Origin: Shewanella putrefaciens
GTDB taxonomy: Bacteria > Pseudomonadota > Gammaproteobacteria > Enterobacterales > Shewanellaceae
DNA length: 64,000 nt
Assembly: GCF_016406325.1 (NCBI RefSeq)
Contig: NZ_CP066370.1
Span: forward strand, 744,001-808,000
Direction: 5' to 3'
Positions within the stretch are counted from its first letter, which is position 1. The number at the start of each line of letters is the position of its first letter. Of this stretch, positions 47,413 to 57,143 are shown piece after piece. A program made the position numbers and the translations under genes. The notes beneath the pieces were generated by a model that did no database searches, was not told the origin of the DNA, and saw only the letters and a program-made list of their open reading frames with translations.

Positions 47413-47508
47413 ATGTGATTTTGTTGGTTAGTTGTGATCTAAGGTGGAGATGTATTGATTTAAAACATTAATATGGCATTGCTTTTATATTCTAAAAAGG
47501 TGATGTCA

Positions 47509-48537
47509 ATGAAGAATACTAAATATATTTATCTTGGTGCAGTTTTAATTTGTTCAACTCAAACATTAGCTGAGCCATTAGATTTTTATGGACGCTTATG
47601 GCTGGGTGTTGCAAATTCAAGTAATGGTCTATCTGGTAATGAAAAGGTTGATGGCTTTTCTCTTGAAAATTATGCTTCATATTTAGGTGTTAAAGGAGAA
47701 TATGCTGCATATGATAACTTTAGCTTGTTATATAAATTTGAAGCAGGAATAGAAAGTTTTGATAACGATGACTCCAATATTTTTAAACCTAGAAATGCTT
47801 ACTTAGGTTTTAAAACTAACTATGGGTCAGCCGTTTTTGGTCGAAATGATACTGTTTTTAAAAGTGCTGAAGGAAAAGTGGATTTATTTAATATTACCTC
47901 TAGCGATATGAATATGATCATTGCGGGTAACGATAGATTAGGTGACTCCGTAACATTAAACAGCGCTAAAGTCGTTGGTGTGACTATGGGGATTAGTTAC
48001 GTTTTTGATAAGGACTTTAATCAAAAAAATCCAGAACTATCTGATAAACAAAACAATTACGCGGTAAGTTTCACGGTAGGGGATGCATCGTTTAAAAATA
48101 AAAATCATTATTTTTCAATTGCATATGCTGATGGTTTGAATTTACTAGAGGCAACAAGATTGGTAGGCGGACTTTCCGTCGCATCGATAAAATTCGGCGC
48201 TATGTATCAGCACTCAGAGTCGAGTTTGTATGACAATATTAAAGGGAACTCCTATCTATTAAGTATGAGTGTTCCAATTGATAAATATGATATAAAGCTG
48301 CAGTATCTAAAAGATGATGCCGGGCTTGGTAAAATTACAAAAAATGCTGGAGCAGATCTAAAAACACTAAAAGAGAGTGATGCAAGTCAATATTCACTCG
48401 GGGTTGATTTTAAGGCCCAGAAGGATTTGACATTTGGTGTAGGTATCTCCTATTTTGATGGTGATTATACCGATGCCAAAGGGCATACTGAGTTCGATGA
48501 TACTCTCATTTTTGTATCTACAAGATATTTGTTTTAA
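47509..48537 (+). CDS. OmpC-like porin of the flavocytochrome locus
   Basis: A 342-residue porin. Signal peptide MKNTKYIYLGAVLICSTQTL, cleavage near LAEP; then FYGRLWLGV, RNAYLGFKT, GRNDTVFKSAEGKVDLF, and a C-terminal Phe (STRYLF). It is paralogous to the porin at 15822-16883 but shorter and more AT-rich. The ATG at 47509 has AAAGGTGA upstream; 12 more codons at 47473 are less likely. It is divergent from the flavocytochrome, so it probably brings the reductase's substrate into the periplasm, as proposed for IfcO. Confidence 0.9.
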   Translation: MKNTKYIYLGAVLICSTQTLAEPLDFYGRLWLGVANSSNGLSGNEKVDGFSLENYASYLGVKGEYAAYDNFSLLYKFEAGIESFDNDDSNIFKPRNAYLGFKTNYGSAVFGRNDTVFKSAEGKVDLFNITSSDMNMIIAGNDRLGDSVTLNSAKVVGVTMGISYVFDKDFNQKNPELSDKQNNYAVSFTVGDASFKNKNHYFSIAYADGLNLLEATRLVGGLSVASIKFGAMYQHSESSLYDNIKGNSYLLSMSVPIDKYDIKLQYLKDDAGLGKITKNAGADLKTLKESDASQYSLGVDFKAQKDLTFGVGISYFDGDYTDAKGHTEFDDTLIFVSTRYLF

Positions 48538-48549
48538 TTATCTATAGAT

Positions 48550-48572
48550 AAAGCGGCTATAATCGCCGCTTT
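48550..48572 (+). terminator. Terminator after second porin
   Basis: AAAGCGGC and GCCGCTTT form an 8-bp perfect stem around TATAATC, followed by AT-rich DNA. Confidence 0.8.
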
Positions 48573-48660
48573 ATTAAAATTAGATATTTATCATGTTAAT
48601 TATCTAATGTTTTAAACTATTATACTGCAAGTAAACTGATTTCCCCTCGTGGAGCATATG

Positions 48661-49557
48661 ATGCGGATAACATTAAGACAATTGATGATCTTTAAAGCTA
48701 TACATTCTGAGAGGCAGATCTCAAAAGCAGCAAAAGTGCTTCATATGTCAACACCTGCTGTCAGTATGGCACTTAAAGAATTAGAAAGTTCTTTAGGTTG
48801 CAGGTTATTTGAGCGGGTGTCGGGTGGTTTGGTTGTTAATGCCCATGGAGAAATTATATTACCTTATGCAAATGAAATGCTCTGTAAAGGGAAGGAGTTG
48901 GAAAATATATTCTCATTTCCTGAGCACGGGATTAAGGGAACCTTAACTATTGGAAGTAGTAAAACGGCTGGTAATTATGTTTTATCTAGGAAAATTCCTT
49001 TATTTAAAAGCCAATATCCAGATGTAAAAATAAAATTGGTTGTTGATAATAGTTTAGTTATTGAGAAGATGGTCTCTGAAAGAGAGCTCGATTTAGGTTT
49101 TATAGATGCCAAACCAGCGAGTAAAAATCTTATTTGTGATCACTGGTTGCAAGATAATCTTTGTATTGTGAGTGGTGCGACTCATCCCGCAGCTAGTGAT
49201 GTAAACACAAAAGCGTGGCTTAGTGAACAATTATGGATATTCGACCATGAAGCATCGCTTTCTCGAATTCGGGCAATACAGTTATTAAAAAGTTTAAATA
49301 TTCATGTCCGTGATGAAATTTGCATGTCGACAATTGGCGCGATTAAGAGAGCCATTGGGACTGGTATAGGGTTGAGTGTACTGCCTATGCTAGCTATTGA
49401 TGCTGAATTAGCTCGGAAGGATCTTACTTTATTATCTGTTGATGGATGGGATTATAAACGGACTTATTGGTCAATTCAGCGAGAAGGTGAAGAATTGTCT
49501 GCACTGAGCATGAGTTTTTTAGCTTTTAGCAAGCAATCATATAATCATCTTAGCTAA
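48661..49557 (+). CDS. LysR-family transcriptional regulator
   Basis: A 298-residue LysR-type regulator. The winged HTH reads LRQLMIFKAIHSERQISKAA, then LHMSTPAVSMALKELESSLG and RLFERVSGGLVVNAHGE; the effector-binding domain starts near residue 88 (TLTIGSSKTAGNYVL). The ATG at 48661 has GGAG six bases upstream; an ATG one codon earlier and a GTG at 48649 are also in frame. Position suggests it controls the flavocytochrome, porin and DUF819 genes in response to substrate (like IfcR). Confidence 0.94.
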   Translation: MRITLRQLMIFKAIHSERQISKAAKVLHMSTPAVSMALKELESSLGCRLFERVSGGLVVNAHGEIILPYANEMLCKGKELENIFSFPEHGIKGTLTIGSSKTAGNYVLSRKIPLFKSQYPDVKIKLVVDNSLVIEKMVSERELDLGFIDAKPASKNLICDHWLQDNLCIVSGATHPAASDVNTKAWLSEQLWIFDHEASLSRIRAIQLLKSLNIHVRDEICMSTIGAIKRAIGTGIGLSVLPMLAIDAELARKDLTLLSVDGWDYKRTYWSIQREGEELSALSMSFLAFSKQSYNHLS

Positions 49558-49579
49558 TCATTCTACTAGGTGAACTATT

Positions 49580-50806
49580 TTGCTTTCATCGGATCTTGAA
49601 ATAGGATTTTTTTTAGCACTTTTACTCGTTGGTATTTTTTATACTCATTCATCCTCCATCAAGTTTTTTAACATTTTATATCGTATTTTTCCTTTAATGT
49701 TAATCTGTTACATTTTACCCGCTATTTTTAGTTCACTAAATATTATTGATGCTAGTAATAGTCAGCTCACCGAAATAGCAAAAACACATTTTATGCCCAG
49801 TTGCTTGTTTTTATTGATTTTAAGTACCGATTTCTTTGCTTTAACCTTAGTGGGCAGAAAACTGCTAGGTATGTATGTGTTAGGTGCGGTAAGTATCTGC
49901 ATTGGTGGTCCATTAAGTTTATGGTTTGGCGCAGTATTTTTTCCTGATGAACTCCTTTGGCAAGGGGATAATGCAGCGTGGAAAGGTATGTCAACACTGA
50001 TGGCCAACTGGCTTGGTGGAACCGCGAATCAATTAGCGATCAAAGAAATTCACCATGTAGGTGATGCAGTCTTTGCAGTAATGATGGCAATGAATGTTCT
50101 TTTTTCTGGTTTATGGATGGTTATATTACTTTTTATTGCAGAACGCCAAGATAAAATTGATGATTTACTGAAGGCTGATAAAAGTTTTAGACCGATATTT
50201 TGTCATGATCTCAAGCCTAAAGTGATGCTTAAGCTAACTCGTTATTATTGGATATTGATATTGATGAGTGTCTTTTTGATGGTGATGTTCTTTACCAATA
50301 ATTTATCCTCTTTTCTTGCTAAAACCATTGCTGACCATTTTCCTGCTTTATTTAAGTATAATCTCACTTCTGATTTTTTTTGGTCAGTGTTAATTGCCAC
50401 TTTCTTAGGTTTGTTATTTTCATTAACAAATGCAAGGCATGTATTAGTCAATGAAACTCGGCATCTCGCACTTTTTTTTATTTATATCATGATTATGTTG
50501 ATGGGATTGAATTTTGATATTAGTGCATTGAGTGCAGCGCCATATTATGTTTGTATTGGGTTTGTTTGGTTTTTTATACATATTATTATTTTGTTTATTT
50601 TTACTGTTTTTTTTCGTTTACCTATTATGTACTTAGCAATTGCAAGCCAGTGTAATATTGGTGGGGCAGCTTCTGCGCCTGTTGTGGCGAGTGCCTTTCA
50701 CCCAAGGTTAGCATCTGCTGCGGTATTGATGGCTGTTTGGGGTTACACTTGGGCTTCTTTATTGGCTTGGTATGTTGGCTTTTTAATGCAGTCTATTCAA
50801 CCCTAA
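49580..50806 (+). CDS. DUF819 family membrane transporter, second copy
   Basis: A 408-residue protein with about ten membrane helices, AT-rich relative to its paralog at 43150. It shares GGTANQLAIKEIHHVGD and SQCNIGGAASAPVVASAFHP with the family. The start is a TTG at 49580 with AGGTGAA upstream; it follows LysR by 22 bp and so belongs to the same unit. It may be the inner-membrane carrier or exchanger of the substrate/product of the flavocytochrome (inference). Confidence 0.82.
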   Translation: MLSSDLEIGFFLALLLVGIFYTHSSSIKFFNILYRIFPLMLICYILPAIFSSLNIIDASNSQLTEIAKTHFMPSCLFLLILSTDFFALTLVGRKLLGMYVLGAVSICIGGPLSLWFGAVFFPDELLWQGDNAAWKGMSTLMANWLGGTANQLAIKEIHHVGDAVFAVMMAMNVLFSGLWMVILLFIAERQDKIDDLLKADKSFRPIFCHDLKPKVMLKLTRYYWILILMSVFLMVMFFTNNLSSFLAKTIADHFPALFKYNLTSDFFWSVLIATFLGLLFSLTNARHVLVNETRHLALFFIYIMIMLMGLNFDISALSAAPYYVCIGFVWFFIHIIILFIFTVFFRLPIMYLAIASQCNIGGAASAPVVASAFHPRLASAAVLMAVWGYTWASLLAWYVGFLMQSIQP

Positions 50807-50921
50807 TGTAATGATTAATAGAAAATATTTTTATTGTAATTAGGGTGATGTGTTTGAATATTTGCAACATTCATGTTTAGTATACAAATGGTTACAACAA
50901 TCATATAAGGGATTTGCTAGG

Positions 50922-52466
50922 ATGCTGACCCGTTTAAATTTACTACAAACTCAAATGCGCAATCTGATATCTGCCTATGACCTTTCGCCTAAGCATTGGG
51001 CGGTCATCTTGCTACTGCCTATCTTGCTTGCAATGGGGCTGAGTTATGCCACGACAAGCTATACGGTGCATAATAAAGCTCGGGATATTGGACATTTTAA
51101 TTTAGAGCGTCTTCAGGATTTATTGAAGAAGTCAGATAGCATAAGTGAGTTTGCAATGACTCTTGGGGAGGGTGATTGCGCTAAGTTAAGTGAGTTTATG
51201 AGGTTTAGGCCATACTACCGAGCGGTATTATTATTTAATGAAAAGGCTTTTTATTGTTCATCTATCGTCGGTGATATCAATCTTCCTCTCAATTTTCTTC
51301 TACCAGAAGATAGATTAAAAGATTCAACTTATTACATAGTGCCTGAAACCCTTGCTCGCCCCGGTGTTCCAGCGGTGATGACTGTTTCAAAAGATGCTAA
51401 AACTCACCATGGCGCGATTGTGTTAATAGAAGGTCAGTATCTTATTGATAATTTTATTCAACCTGATGTTTTTCCGCGCCCAGTGAGTAATGTCGTGCTT
51501 GGATTACACGGGGCAACATTGCCAACAGAACCCAATTTTGGTGAGGGTGACGTTATTGCGGTACCTGCTATCGATAATGATTTTGTGATGTTATTAGAAG
51601 TGCCTAGAGCGTTTTTTGAGCATTTTTTCTGGATTTATTTTGGTGTGTCATTACCGATTTTTTTTATTTTTATCCTTTTATTGTGTCTATTATTCTTACG
51701 GAAAAAACGTCGTCACTCCCTTGCTGACGATATCCGTAGTGGTATAGAAAATAAAGAATTTTTCTTGGTTTATCAGCCTGTAATTTGTACCGAAGATGGA
51801 AAAGCCAAAGGGGTTGAAGCACTTGTTCGTTGGCAACATCCTCAAATGGGGTTAGTTCGACCTGATTTATTTATTCCTATCGCTGAAGATAGTCAGTTAA
51901 TTGTGCCTTTGACCAATTACATCTTTGAAAAAGCCTTAGAAGACTTTGCCAATATGGAAGTTGAGGCTGGTTTTAGGATTGGTTTTAACGTGGCGCCAGA
52001 ACATTTTGCTCAAGTGGATATTGAGTCGAAATTTATCCATTTACGGGATTCTCTCCAACGTATCGGTGTCACTCCACTGATTGAGATCACTGAGCGGCAA
52101 CTCTTGACACCAGATATCTGCCAGCGTATTGAGGGGTTACGGCAGTTAGGTATTCTCGTCGCGATTGATGACTTTGGTACAGGGCAGACAACCCTCTCTT
52201 TGCTGCAAACTATGCCCTTAGATTATCTAAAAATTGATAAGTGCTTTATCGACACAATAGGACAAGAGTCGGTAACATCCCATGTACTTGATACTATTAT
52301 TGAACTTTCACATAAAATGCATTATGTGGTGGTTGCGGAAGGGGTTGAAACTCAAGATCAGGCAGATTATTTAACTAGCAGACAAGTACACTTTCTACAG
52401 GGGTATTTATTTGCAAAGCCTATGAAACTTGAGGAGTTAAAACGCTGGTTAGTCGAGCAGATCTAA
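50922..52466 (+). CDS. CSS-motif c-di-GMP phosphodiesterase (EAL)
   Basis: About 514 residues. Membrane helices near 26-45 and 240-262 frame a periplasmic CSS domain with the Cys-Ser-Ser sequence in FYCSSIVGD, as in PdeC-type enzymes where disulfide state controls activity. The EAL domain shows FLVYQPVICTEDG, KGVEALVRWQHP (EAL-like EALVRW), IDDFGTGQTTLSLL and VVAEGVETQDQ; all catalytic acidic positions look intact. The start could also be a GTG at 50850. Confidence 0.93.
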   Translation: MLTRLNLLQTQMRNLISAYDLSPKHWAVILLLPILLAMGLSYATTSYTVHNKARDIGHFNLERLQDLLKKSDSISEFAMTLGEGDCAKLSEFMRFRPYYRAVLLFNEKAFYCSSIVGDINLPLNFLLPEDRLKDSTYYIVPETLARPGVPAVMTVSKDAKTHHGAIVLIEGQYLIDNFIQPDVFPRPVSNVVLGLHGATLPTEPNFGEGDVIAVPAIDNDFVMLLEVPRAFFEHFFWIYFGVSLPIFFIFILLLCLLFLRKKRRHSLADDIRSGIENKEFFLVYQPVICTEDGKAKGVEALVRWQHPQMGLVRPDLFIPIAEDSQLIVPLTNYIFEKALEDFANMEVEAGFRIGFNVAPEHFAQVDIESKFIHLRDSLQRIGVTPLIEITERQLLTPDICQRIEGLRQLGILVAIDDFGTGQTTLSLLQTMPLDYLKIDKCFIDTIGQESVTSHVLDTIIELSHKMHYVVVAEGVETQDQADYLTSRQVHFLQGYLFAKPMKLEELKRWLVEQI

Positions 52467-52500
52467 CCTAGTCGTGATTAAAAGTAACGCGTTGGAGTTA

Positions 52501-52839
52501 TCATATTGCATCGGCACCTTCTTCTGAGGTGCGGATGCGTACTACTTGTTCAAGATCCGTCACAAAGATTTTTCCATCGCCTACTTTACCTGTATGCGCG
52601 GCTGTCATAATGGCTTCAATGACGGCGTCTTTCTGCTCAGTATGGATGGCCATTTCAAGTTTTATTTTAGGTAAAAAATCGACAGCGTATTCGGCACCAC
52701 GATAGAGTTCTGTATGCCCCTTTTGACGACCAAAGCCGCGGACTTCTGTAACCGTCATGCCATTTATACCCAGTTGGGTTAGAGCTTCACGTACATCGTC
52801 TAATTTGAACGGTTTAATTATTGTGGTGACCAGTTTCAA
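52501..52839 (-). CDS. glnB: Nitrogen regulatory protein P-II
   Basis: A 112-residue PII protein matching the standard length. The T-loop RQKGHTELYRGAEYAVDF carries the uridylylated Tyr51; the B-loop TGKVGDGKIFV is complete. The start is a TTG with GGAG seven bases upstream; the long ORF to 52911 adds unrelated residues. It has GlnB-like and GlnK-like features; no amtB lies next to it, so the GlnB/GlnK distinction is open. Confidence 0.95.
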   Translation of the reverse strand: MKLVTTIIKPFKLDDVREALTQLGINGMTVTEVRGFGRQKGHTELYRGAEYAVDFLPKIKLEMAIHTEQKDAVIEAIMTAAHTGKVGDGKIFVTDLEQVVRIRTSEEGADAI

Positions 52840-53022
52840 CGTTATTCTCCAACAAGTAGCAGGGTTAATTTGCACGGTTATAGCAGGAATTAGGCCATAA
52901 AAACAAAGCATTCATTATCATCATGTTAATTTAGATGTACACAGTAATAATGTCATATTTGATATAAAATGGTGCGAAATTAATTTGGTATGCACCATAC
53001 AGGTGCATTATTTCAGTGCAAC

Positions 53023-53985
53023 TTATTGCCCATGCTGCCCAGCAGGTTTTGATATTTCTAGCAGTTTAACTTTTTTGCACATTTCGGTATTAATAGCGGC
53101 ACTTAAGCCGTGCACTCTAGCACGCTCACAGATATAGCCATTGATTTGATCTATTTCAGTGCGCCTTTGATGTGCAATATCTTGGTGCATTGAGGAAAAG
53201 TTTTCTGCCGTAAGCGTTATCACTCGATAGACTCTGTCCTGTAAGAATTTCCTATCGAGTGTTATACCATCCTGTGCAGCAACTGAGACTAACTCATCAA
53301 GGATAGCTGTAATGATGTGATTAAATTGCGGCTCTGCTAGCATTCCATTAGGGCATTGATATATTGCAGTTAAGGGATTGATTGCCGCATTAACCGCCAG
53401 TTTTTGCCATAGACAAGGAATGATGTTATCAACCCATTCACAATTGGGGATGGCTTCCAATAAGAGTTGACGATAACGCTCATCAAGCTGTTTGCCACAA
53501 TAATGCCCAATTTGGGTTAACCCTTGCCCTGTTTGTTTTATCTGCCAACGCTGCTGGCGAAGCACACCTTGGGATGTTGTTCCCAAACTAAGGCCGCGAG
53601 AACCGATAAGGGGAGCTAAAGCTAAGTGTGACCCCATACCGTTATGCAGTAGCAAAATATGACACTGGCTTGAAAGTTTATCGAGTAAAGGCGTAATTGC
53701 CTCGAGTACTTGATAGGCTTTAACACAAACGATGATAAGTTTTATACCTAACAGCGCTTCTTGCTTAGGCTCAAACATTGGCACTGTGTAATGACTTTCA
53801 AGGGGAGGGCTGACCATTGTTTCTGGCTGCATTAAGGCGGTAAAGCTAAGTTGCTGCTCTTGCACTATATCCGTCGTTTTTCCAATAAAGCCGACAGGGT
53901 TTCCTGCCGTATGAAGCTGATGACAAATCAATTGCCCTACCGCTCCTGCGCCCAGAATTGCGATTTCAATATTAGCGGAGTTCAT
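53023..53985 (-). CDS. panE: 2-dehydropantoate 2-reductase PanE
   Basis: About 320 residues. The Rossmann motif is ILGAGAVGQLICHQL, and the catalytic Lys region is LWQKLAVNAAINPLTAIYQC; the second half is the helical C-terminal domain. It makes pantoate for coenzyme A synthesis, or acts on a related ketoacid. The ATG at 53985 has AAGGGAA upstream at proper distance; a GTG two codons earlier overlaps it. Confidence 0.92.
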   Translation of the reverse strand: MNSANIEIAILGAGAVGQLICHQLHTAGNPVGFIGKTTDIVQEQQLSFTALMQPETMVSPPLESHYTVPMFEPKQEALLGIKLIIVCVKAYQVLEAITPLLDKLSSQCHILLLHNGMGSHLALAPLIGSRGLSLGTTSQGVLRQQRWQIKQTGQGLTQIGHYCGKQLDERYRQLLLEAIPNCEWVDNIIPCLWQKLAVNAAINPLTAIYQCPNGMLAEPQFNHIITAILDELVSVAAQDGITLDRKFLQDRVYRVITLTAENFSSMHQDIAHQRRTEIDQINGYICERARVHGLSAAINTEMCKKVKLLEISKPAGQHGQ

Positions 53986-54029
53986 GCTCACTTCCCTTAC
54001 TTATCTTGATTTGCTCAACATCGGCAGTT

Positions 54030-54389
54030 TTATTCTTGCAATTGTGCAGCGCGAAAGTATTTACCATAGATCCAAAGGCAAAAGTAAAACAGCGCGATAC
54101 CTGCAAAATCGGCAAGTACATCTCCTATTGATGCACTGCGGTAGGGTAAGCGGGACTGCACTAACTCGATGATTACGGCATAGCTTGCCAGCACGAGCGA
54201 TAGCCAATACCACTTTGGGCGAAAAGCGAGATAGGTCAGATAGGATAGGCAAAAAAAGCTCCCAAGATGGCCAATCTTATCGATATGAGGAATGCTCTGT
54301 GAATAGGTCGGTCTGGAAAACACCAGATAACTGATTACGACAAAGGCTACGGCTAAAGCCAGTTTAAATAGGGTGTTTTTGGTTATCAC
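54030..54389 (-). CDS. VanZ family membrane protein
   Basis: A 119-residue protein with four membrane helices: about 8-24, 45-58, 64-78 and 95-112. HIDKIGHLGSFFCLSYLTYL, the YAVIIELVQSRLPYRSASIG segment and DVLADFAGI match the VanZ-like family, which includes a teicoplanin-resistance factor; most members have unknown roles. It stands between panE and yajQ, with no operon partner. Confidence 0.88.
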   Translation of the reverse strand: MITKNTLFKLALAVAFVVISYLVFSRPTYSQSIPHIDKIGHLGSFFCLSYLTYLAFRPKWYWLSLVLASYAVIIELVQSRLPYRSASIGDVLADFAGIALFYFCLWIYGKYFRAAQLQE

Positions 54390-54552
54390 GAGTATGGTTT
54401 TATTATCTTAGCGTGGGGCAATAATAGGAAAATGCGCAACCAAAGTCATCCATAACCCGAGTTTTATCTTGCCCAGAATGAAGTTAACCTTCAACTTGTG
54501 GTGTGGAGTCGGTAAACTATGGGCATTTACAATCACCTAAGGGGCGGCAACC

Positions 54553-55038
54553 ATGCCTTCATTTGATATCGTGTCTGAAGTGGACGAAGTTGAATTACGT
54601 AACGCTGTAGAAAACTCCCGTCGTGAACTTAGCAGTCGTTTTGACTTTCGTGGAAAGAATGCTGAAATCGAATATAAAGATCATGTGGTTACTCTGTCTG
54701 CTGAAGACGATTTCCAATGTAAGCAGCTTGTAGACATTTTACGGACTCAGTTAAGTAAGCGTAATGTGGAACCTTCAGCAATGGATGTGGATGAAAAGTC
54801 GGTACACAGTGGTAAAACATTTTCGTTGAAAGTGCGTTTTAAGCAAGGGATCGAAACCGATATTGCTAAAAAAGTCGTTAAGATGATTAAAGACAGTAAG
54901 CTGAAAGTGCAATCCTCTATCCAAGGTGACACGGTACGGGTAACAGGTAAAGCCCGTGATGACTTACAAGCGGTAATGGCGTTAGTGCGTCAATCTGAAT
55001 TAGGTCAGCCTTTCCAATTCAATAACTTCCGCGATTAA
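54553..55038 (+). CDS. yajQ: YajQ family nucleotide-binding protein
   Basis: A 161-residue YajQ protein with the full family frame ([20 protein letters not shown], then [16 protein letters not shown] and the C-terminal [10 protein letters not shown]). Xanthomonas relatives bind c-di-GMP; the E. coli one binds other nucleotides. It has a clean leader and a perfect terminator, so it is transcribed alone. Confidence 0.97.
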   Translation: MPSFDIVSEVDEVELRNAVENSRRELSSRFDFRGKNAEIEYKDHVVTLSAEDDFQCKQLVDILRTQLSKRNVEPSAMDVDEKSVHSGKTFSLKVRFKQGIETDIAKKVVKMIKDSKLKVQSSIQGDTVRVTGKARDDLQAVMALVRQSELGQPFQFNNFRD

Positions 55039-55080
55039 TATAATTTAATGCCTGTTTAAGTGCATTTAAAGCTTCTATAT

Positions 55081-55115
55081 AAAAAGCCCTCGATGCTCAA
55101 CATTGAGGGCTTTTT
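55081..55115. terminator. Terminator between yajQ and ampG
   Basis: AAAAAGCCCTC and GAGGGCTTTTT form an 11-bp perfect stem, bidirectional. Confidence 0.92.
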
Positions 55116-55145
55116 ATTTGGTAATGTTGTTAATTTGATGAAGGG

Positions 55146-56561
55146 TTAGCTGTCTGATTGCTTGGTTTTGATCTGTGCATCATCCATTAATGATGTGCTG
55201 GGGTGTGGCGCATATTTGTTAACTAAGGCGATCAAGAATAACACTGGAAAACCAATGACGCTGGCGGCAACAAAGAAGTTTACATAGCCAAAAGAATCGA
55301 CATAAGCACCCGAAAAACCAGCAATAAACTTAGGGAATAGCAGCATGATCGAAGACAACAAGGCATATTGAGTTGCACTGTAGCCGTTGCTGGTGAGGCT
55401 CGATAGATAGGCAATAAAGGCTGCGGTGGCGATACCAGCGCTGAAGTTATCCACGGAGATTGCAAAGGTTAAAAAGGGCACGTTATAACCAATGACAGCC
55501 TGCCAAGCGAATAACAGGTTAGTGACCGCCACCAGTAAAGCGCCAAGAAAGAGTATTTTCATCGTGCCAAAACGGGCTAAGAGCACACCACCAAAAGCTG
55601 CACCAACTAAGGTCATAATAAGGCCGTATATTTTACTCAGATAGGCAATTTCTTCCTTTGTGAATCCCATATCCACATAGAAAACGTTCGCCATAATCCC
55701 CATCACAATATCTGAGATCCGGTAACAGGAAATAAGTAGCAAAATAAGGATAGCACTACGGCCATAGCGTTTAAAAAAGTCGATAAAAGGTAGCACGCTA
55801 GCGGTATAAACCCAGGAAATACTCGCCGCTATGGGTCGAGGATAACTTGCGCTTAAACGTTGTTTTAATTCGAGCTCAGTGGCATCTGCAGCGCGGGTGT
55901 CCACTTCGGGCTCGCGGCTAAAAAGGGTGGTTAAGATCCCCACCGACATTAATCCTGCCATCACTAGGTAGGACGTTTGCCATGCCACTAAGTTATATTC
56001 GGTATTGCCTGGTTCAACCCAAGCTGCAATGGTGAGTGCGCCAGCGGTAGCAACGATCATGGCACTGCGATAGCCCACTTGATAAGCCGCTGCGAGCGCG
56101 GCTTGCATTTTTTCTGGTGCCGATTCAATCCTAAAGGCATCAATGACAATATCTTGAGTGGCTGAAGCAAAGGCGACCATGAGGGCGAAAATAGCTAAGC
56201 GTTCGAGATCTTTTAAAGGATCGCTAAAGGACATGCCAAGAATAGCGGCCACTAATAGCAGTTGGGCAAACAGCATCCAACTACGTCGTCGTCCGAGAAA
56301 GCGGGTAAATAAGGGTAAAGACAGCCTATCCACCAGCGGCGACCAAGCCCACTTGAAGGCATATGCTAAGGCTATCCAACTGAAATAACCGATAGATGTC
56401 CGATCAACTCCAGCTTCGCGCAACCAGAATGATAGAGTAGAAAATACCAGCATCAAGGGCAGCCCTGCGGAAAAACCGAGGAAGAGGAGGATTAAAACCC
56501 GCTTGTGATAGTACACACTAAGCGCATCGAGAATGCGTTGAATAGAACCTGTTACGGACAT
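55146..56561 (-). CDS. ampG: AmpG-type muropeptide permease (MFS)
   Basis: A 471-residue MFS protein with about 12-14 helices. It has FSAGLPLMLVFSTLSFWLRE near the N-terminus and FASATQDIVIDAFRIESAPE at about 130-150, both AmpG hallmarks. AmpG brings anhydro-muropeptides back into the cytoplasm and can influence beta-lactamase induction. yajG lies upstream on the same strand as in E. coli, but a terminator and two genes now stand between them. Confidence 0.93.
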   Translation of the reverse strand: MSVTGSIQRILDALSVYYHKRVLILLFLGFSAGLPLMLVFSTLSFWLREAGVDRTSIGYFSWIALAYAFKWAWSPLVDRLSLPLFTRFLGRRRSWMLFAQLLLVAAILGMSFSDPLKDLERLAIFALMVAFASATQDIVIDAFRIESAPEKMQAALAAAYQVGYRSAMIVATAGALTIAAWVEPGNTEYNLVAWQTSYLVMAGLMSVGILTTLFSREPEVDTRAADATELELKQRLSASYPRPIAASISWVYTASVLPFIDFFKRYGRSAILILLLISCYRISDIVMGIMANVFYVDMGFTKEEIAYLSKIYGLIMTLVGAAFGGVLLARFGTMKILFLGALLVAVTNLLFAWQAVIGYNVPFLTFAISVDNFSAGIATAAFIAYLSSLTSNGYSATQYALLSSIMLLFPKFIAGFSGAYVDSFGYVNFFVAASVIGFPVLFLIALVNKYAPHPSTSLMDDAQIKTKQSDS

Positions 56562-56673
56562 TGGTATGAGTCTAAGTGTTGAATCTGCCTAGCTTACGGG
56601 TAAGGTGCCATTAGGTTCAAGGACTAATACCAATCCTTTTGGAACTCAGATTTGCTTATTGGCACTTTATCAT

Positions 56674-56705
56674 AAAAAAATGACCCAGTTATGCTGGGCC
56701 ATTTT
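56674..56705 (-). terminator. Terminator upstream of ampG (ends 56755-57075 gene)
   Basis: AATGACCCAG and CTGGGCCATT form a stem with one mismatch; on the minus strand it is followed by seven T residues. Confidence 0.85.
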
Positions 56706-56754
56706 GCCTGTGATACCACCCTATTGATTGCCTAATATGGCAGTCTTAGACCTA

Positions 56755-57075
56755 TTAAGGTCTTATCCCTATGCAACCGTTAGGCATTCTGCCTCCAAGA
56801 CTGAGAAAGTTACAACAATCATGGATTTGCTTACGCAGATATTGATTGCCGCGAAGAGTGCTGCCTGGCCAAGTGTTAAAGCTATGGAGTAAATGCCAAA
56901 ACACTTTCTCGGTTTCCGTTTGCGCGTCGCCTGTTGGATTGAGCAATTGCCATTCCTCTAGCGTATCCCAAAGATAGAGCTGTACTTCATGGAATTCGAG
57001 TTCATCACTCAAAAAGGCTTTTCCATACACAGCAAGCTGGGGTGCTTTATTATCGATGAAATCAGTTGCTGTCAT
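56755..57075 (-). CDS. Conserved-looking small protein of unknown function
   Basis: A 106-residue acidic protein starting MTATDFIDNKAPQLAVYGKA. It has aromatic-rich blocks (LWDTLEEWQLL, VFWHLLHSFNTWPGST) and the end CNFLSLGGRMPNGCIGIRP. I do not recognise the family. AAGGAGG stands 7 nt before the ATG on the minus strand, so it is probably a real gene. It follows the cyclophilin gene and precedes a strong terminator. Confidence 0.72.
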   Translation of the reverse strand: MTATDFIDNKAPQLAVYGKAFLSDELEFHEVQLYLWDTLEEWQLLNPTGDAQTETEKVFWHLLHSFNTWPGSTLRGNQYLRKQIHDCCNFLSLGGRMPNGCIGIRP

Positions 57076-57143
57076 CGTATGCCTCCTTTCAGTTGCTATC
57101 TGAGTATAGATGCATAATTAGCGCTTTTACTCGAATTTTTTTA

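Noticed and set aside
54061..54252. Alternative frame in the VanZ-like gene
   Set aside because: Same strand, other frame; the VanZ frame has clear membrane helices and motif support.
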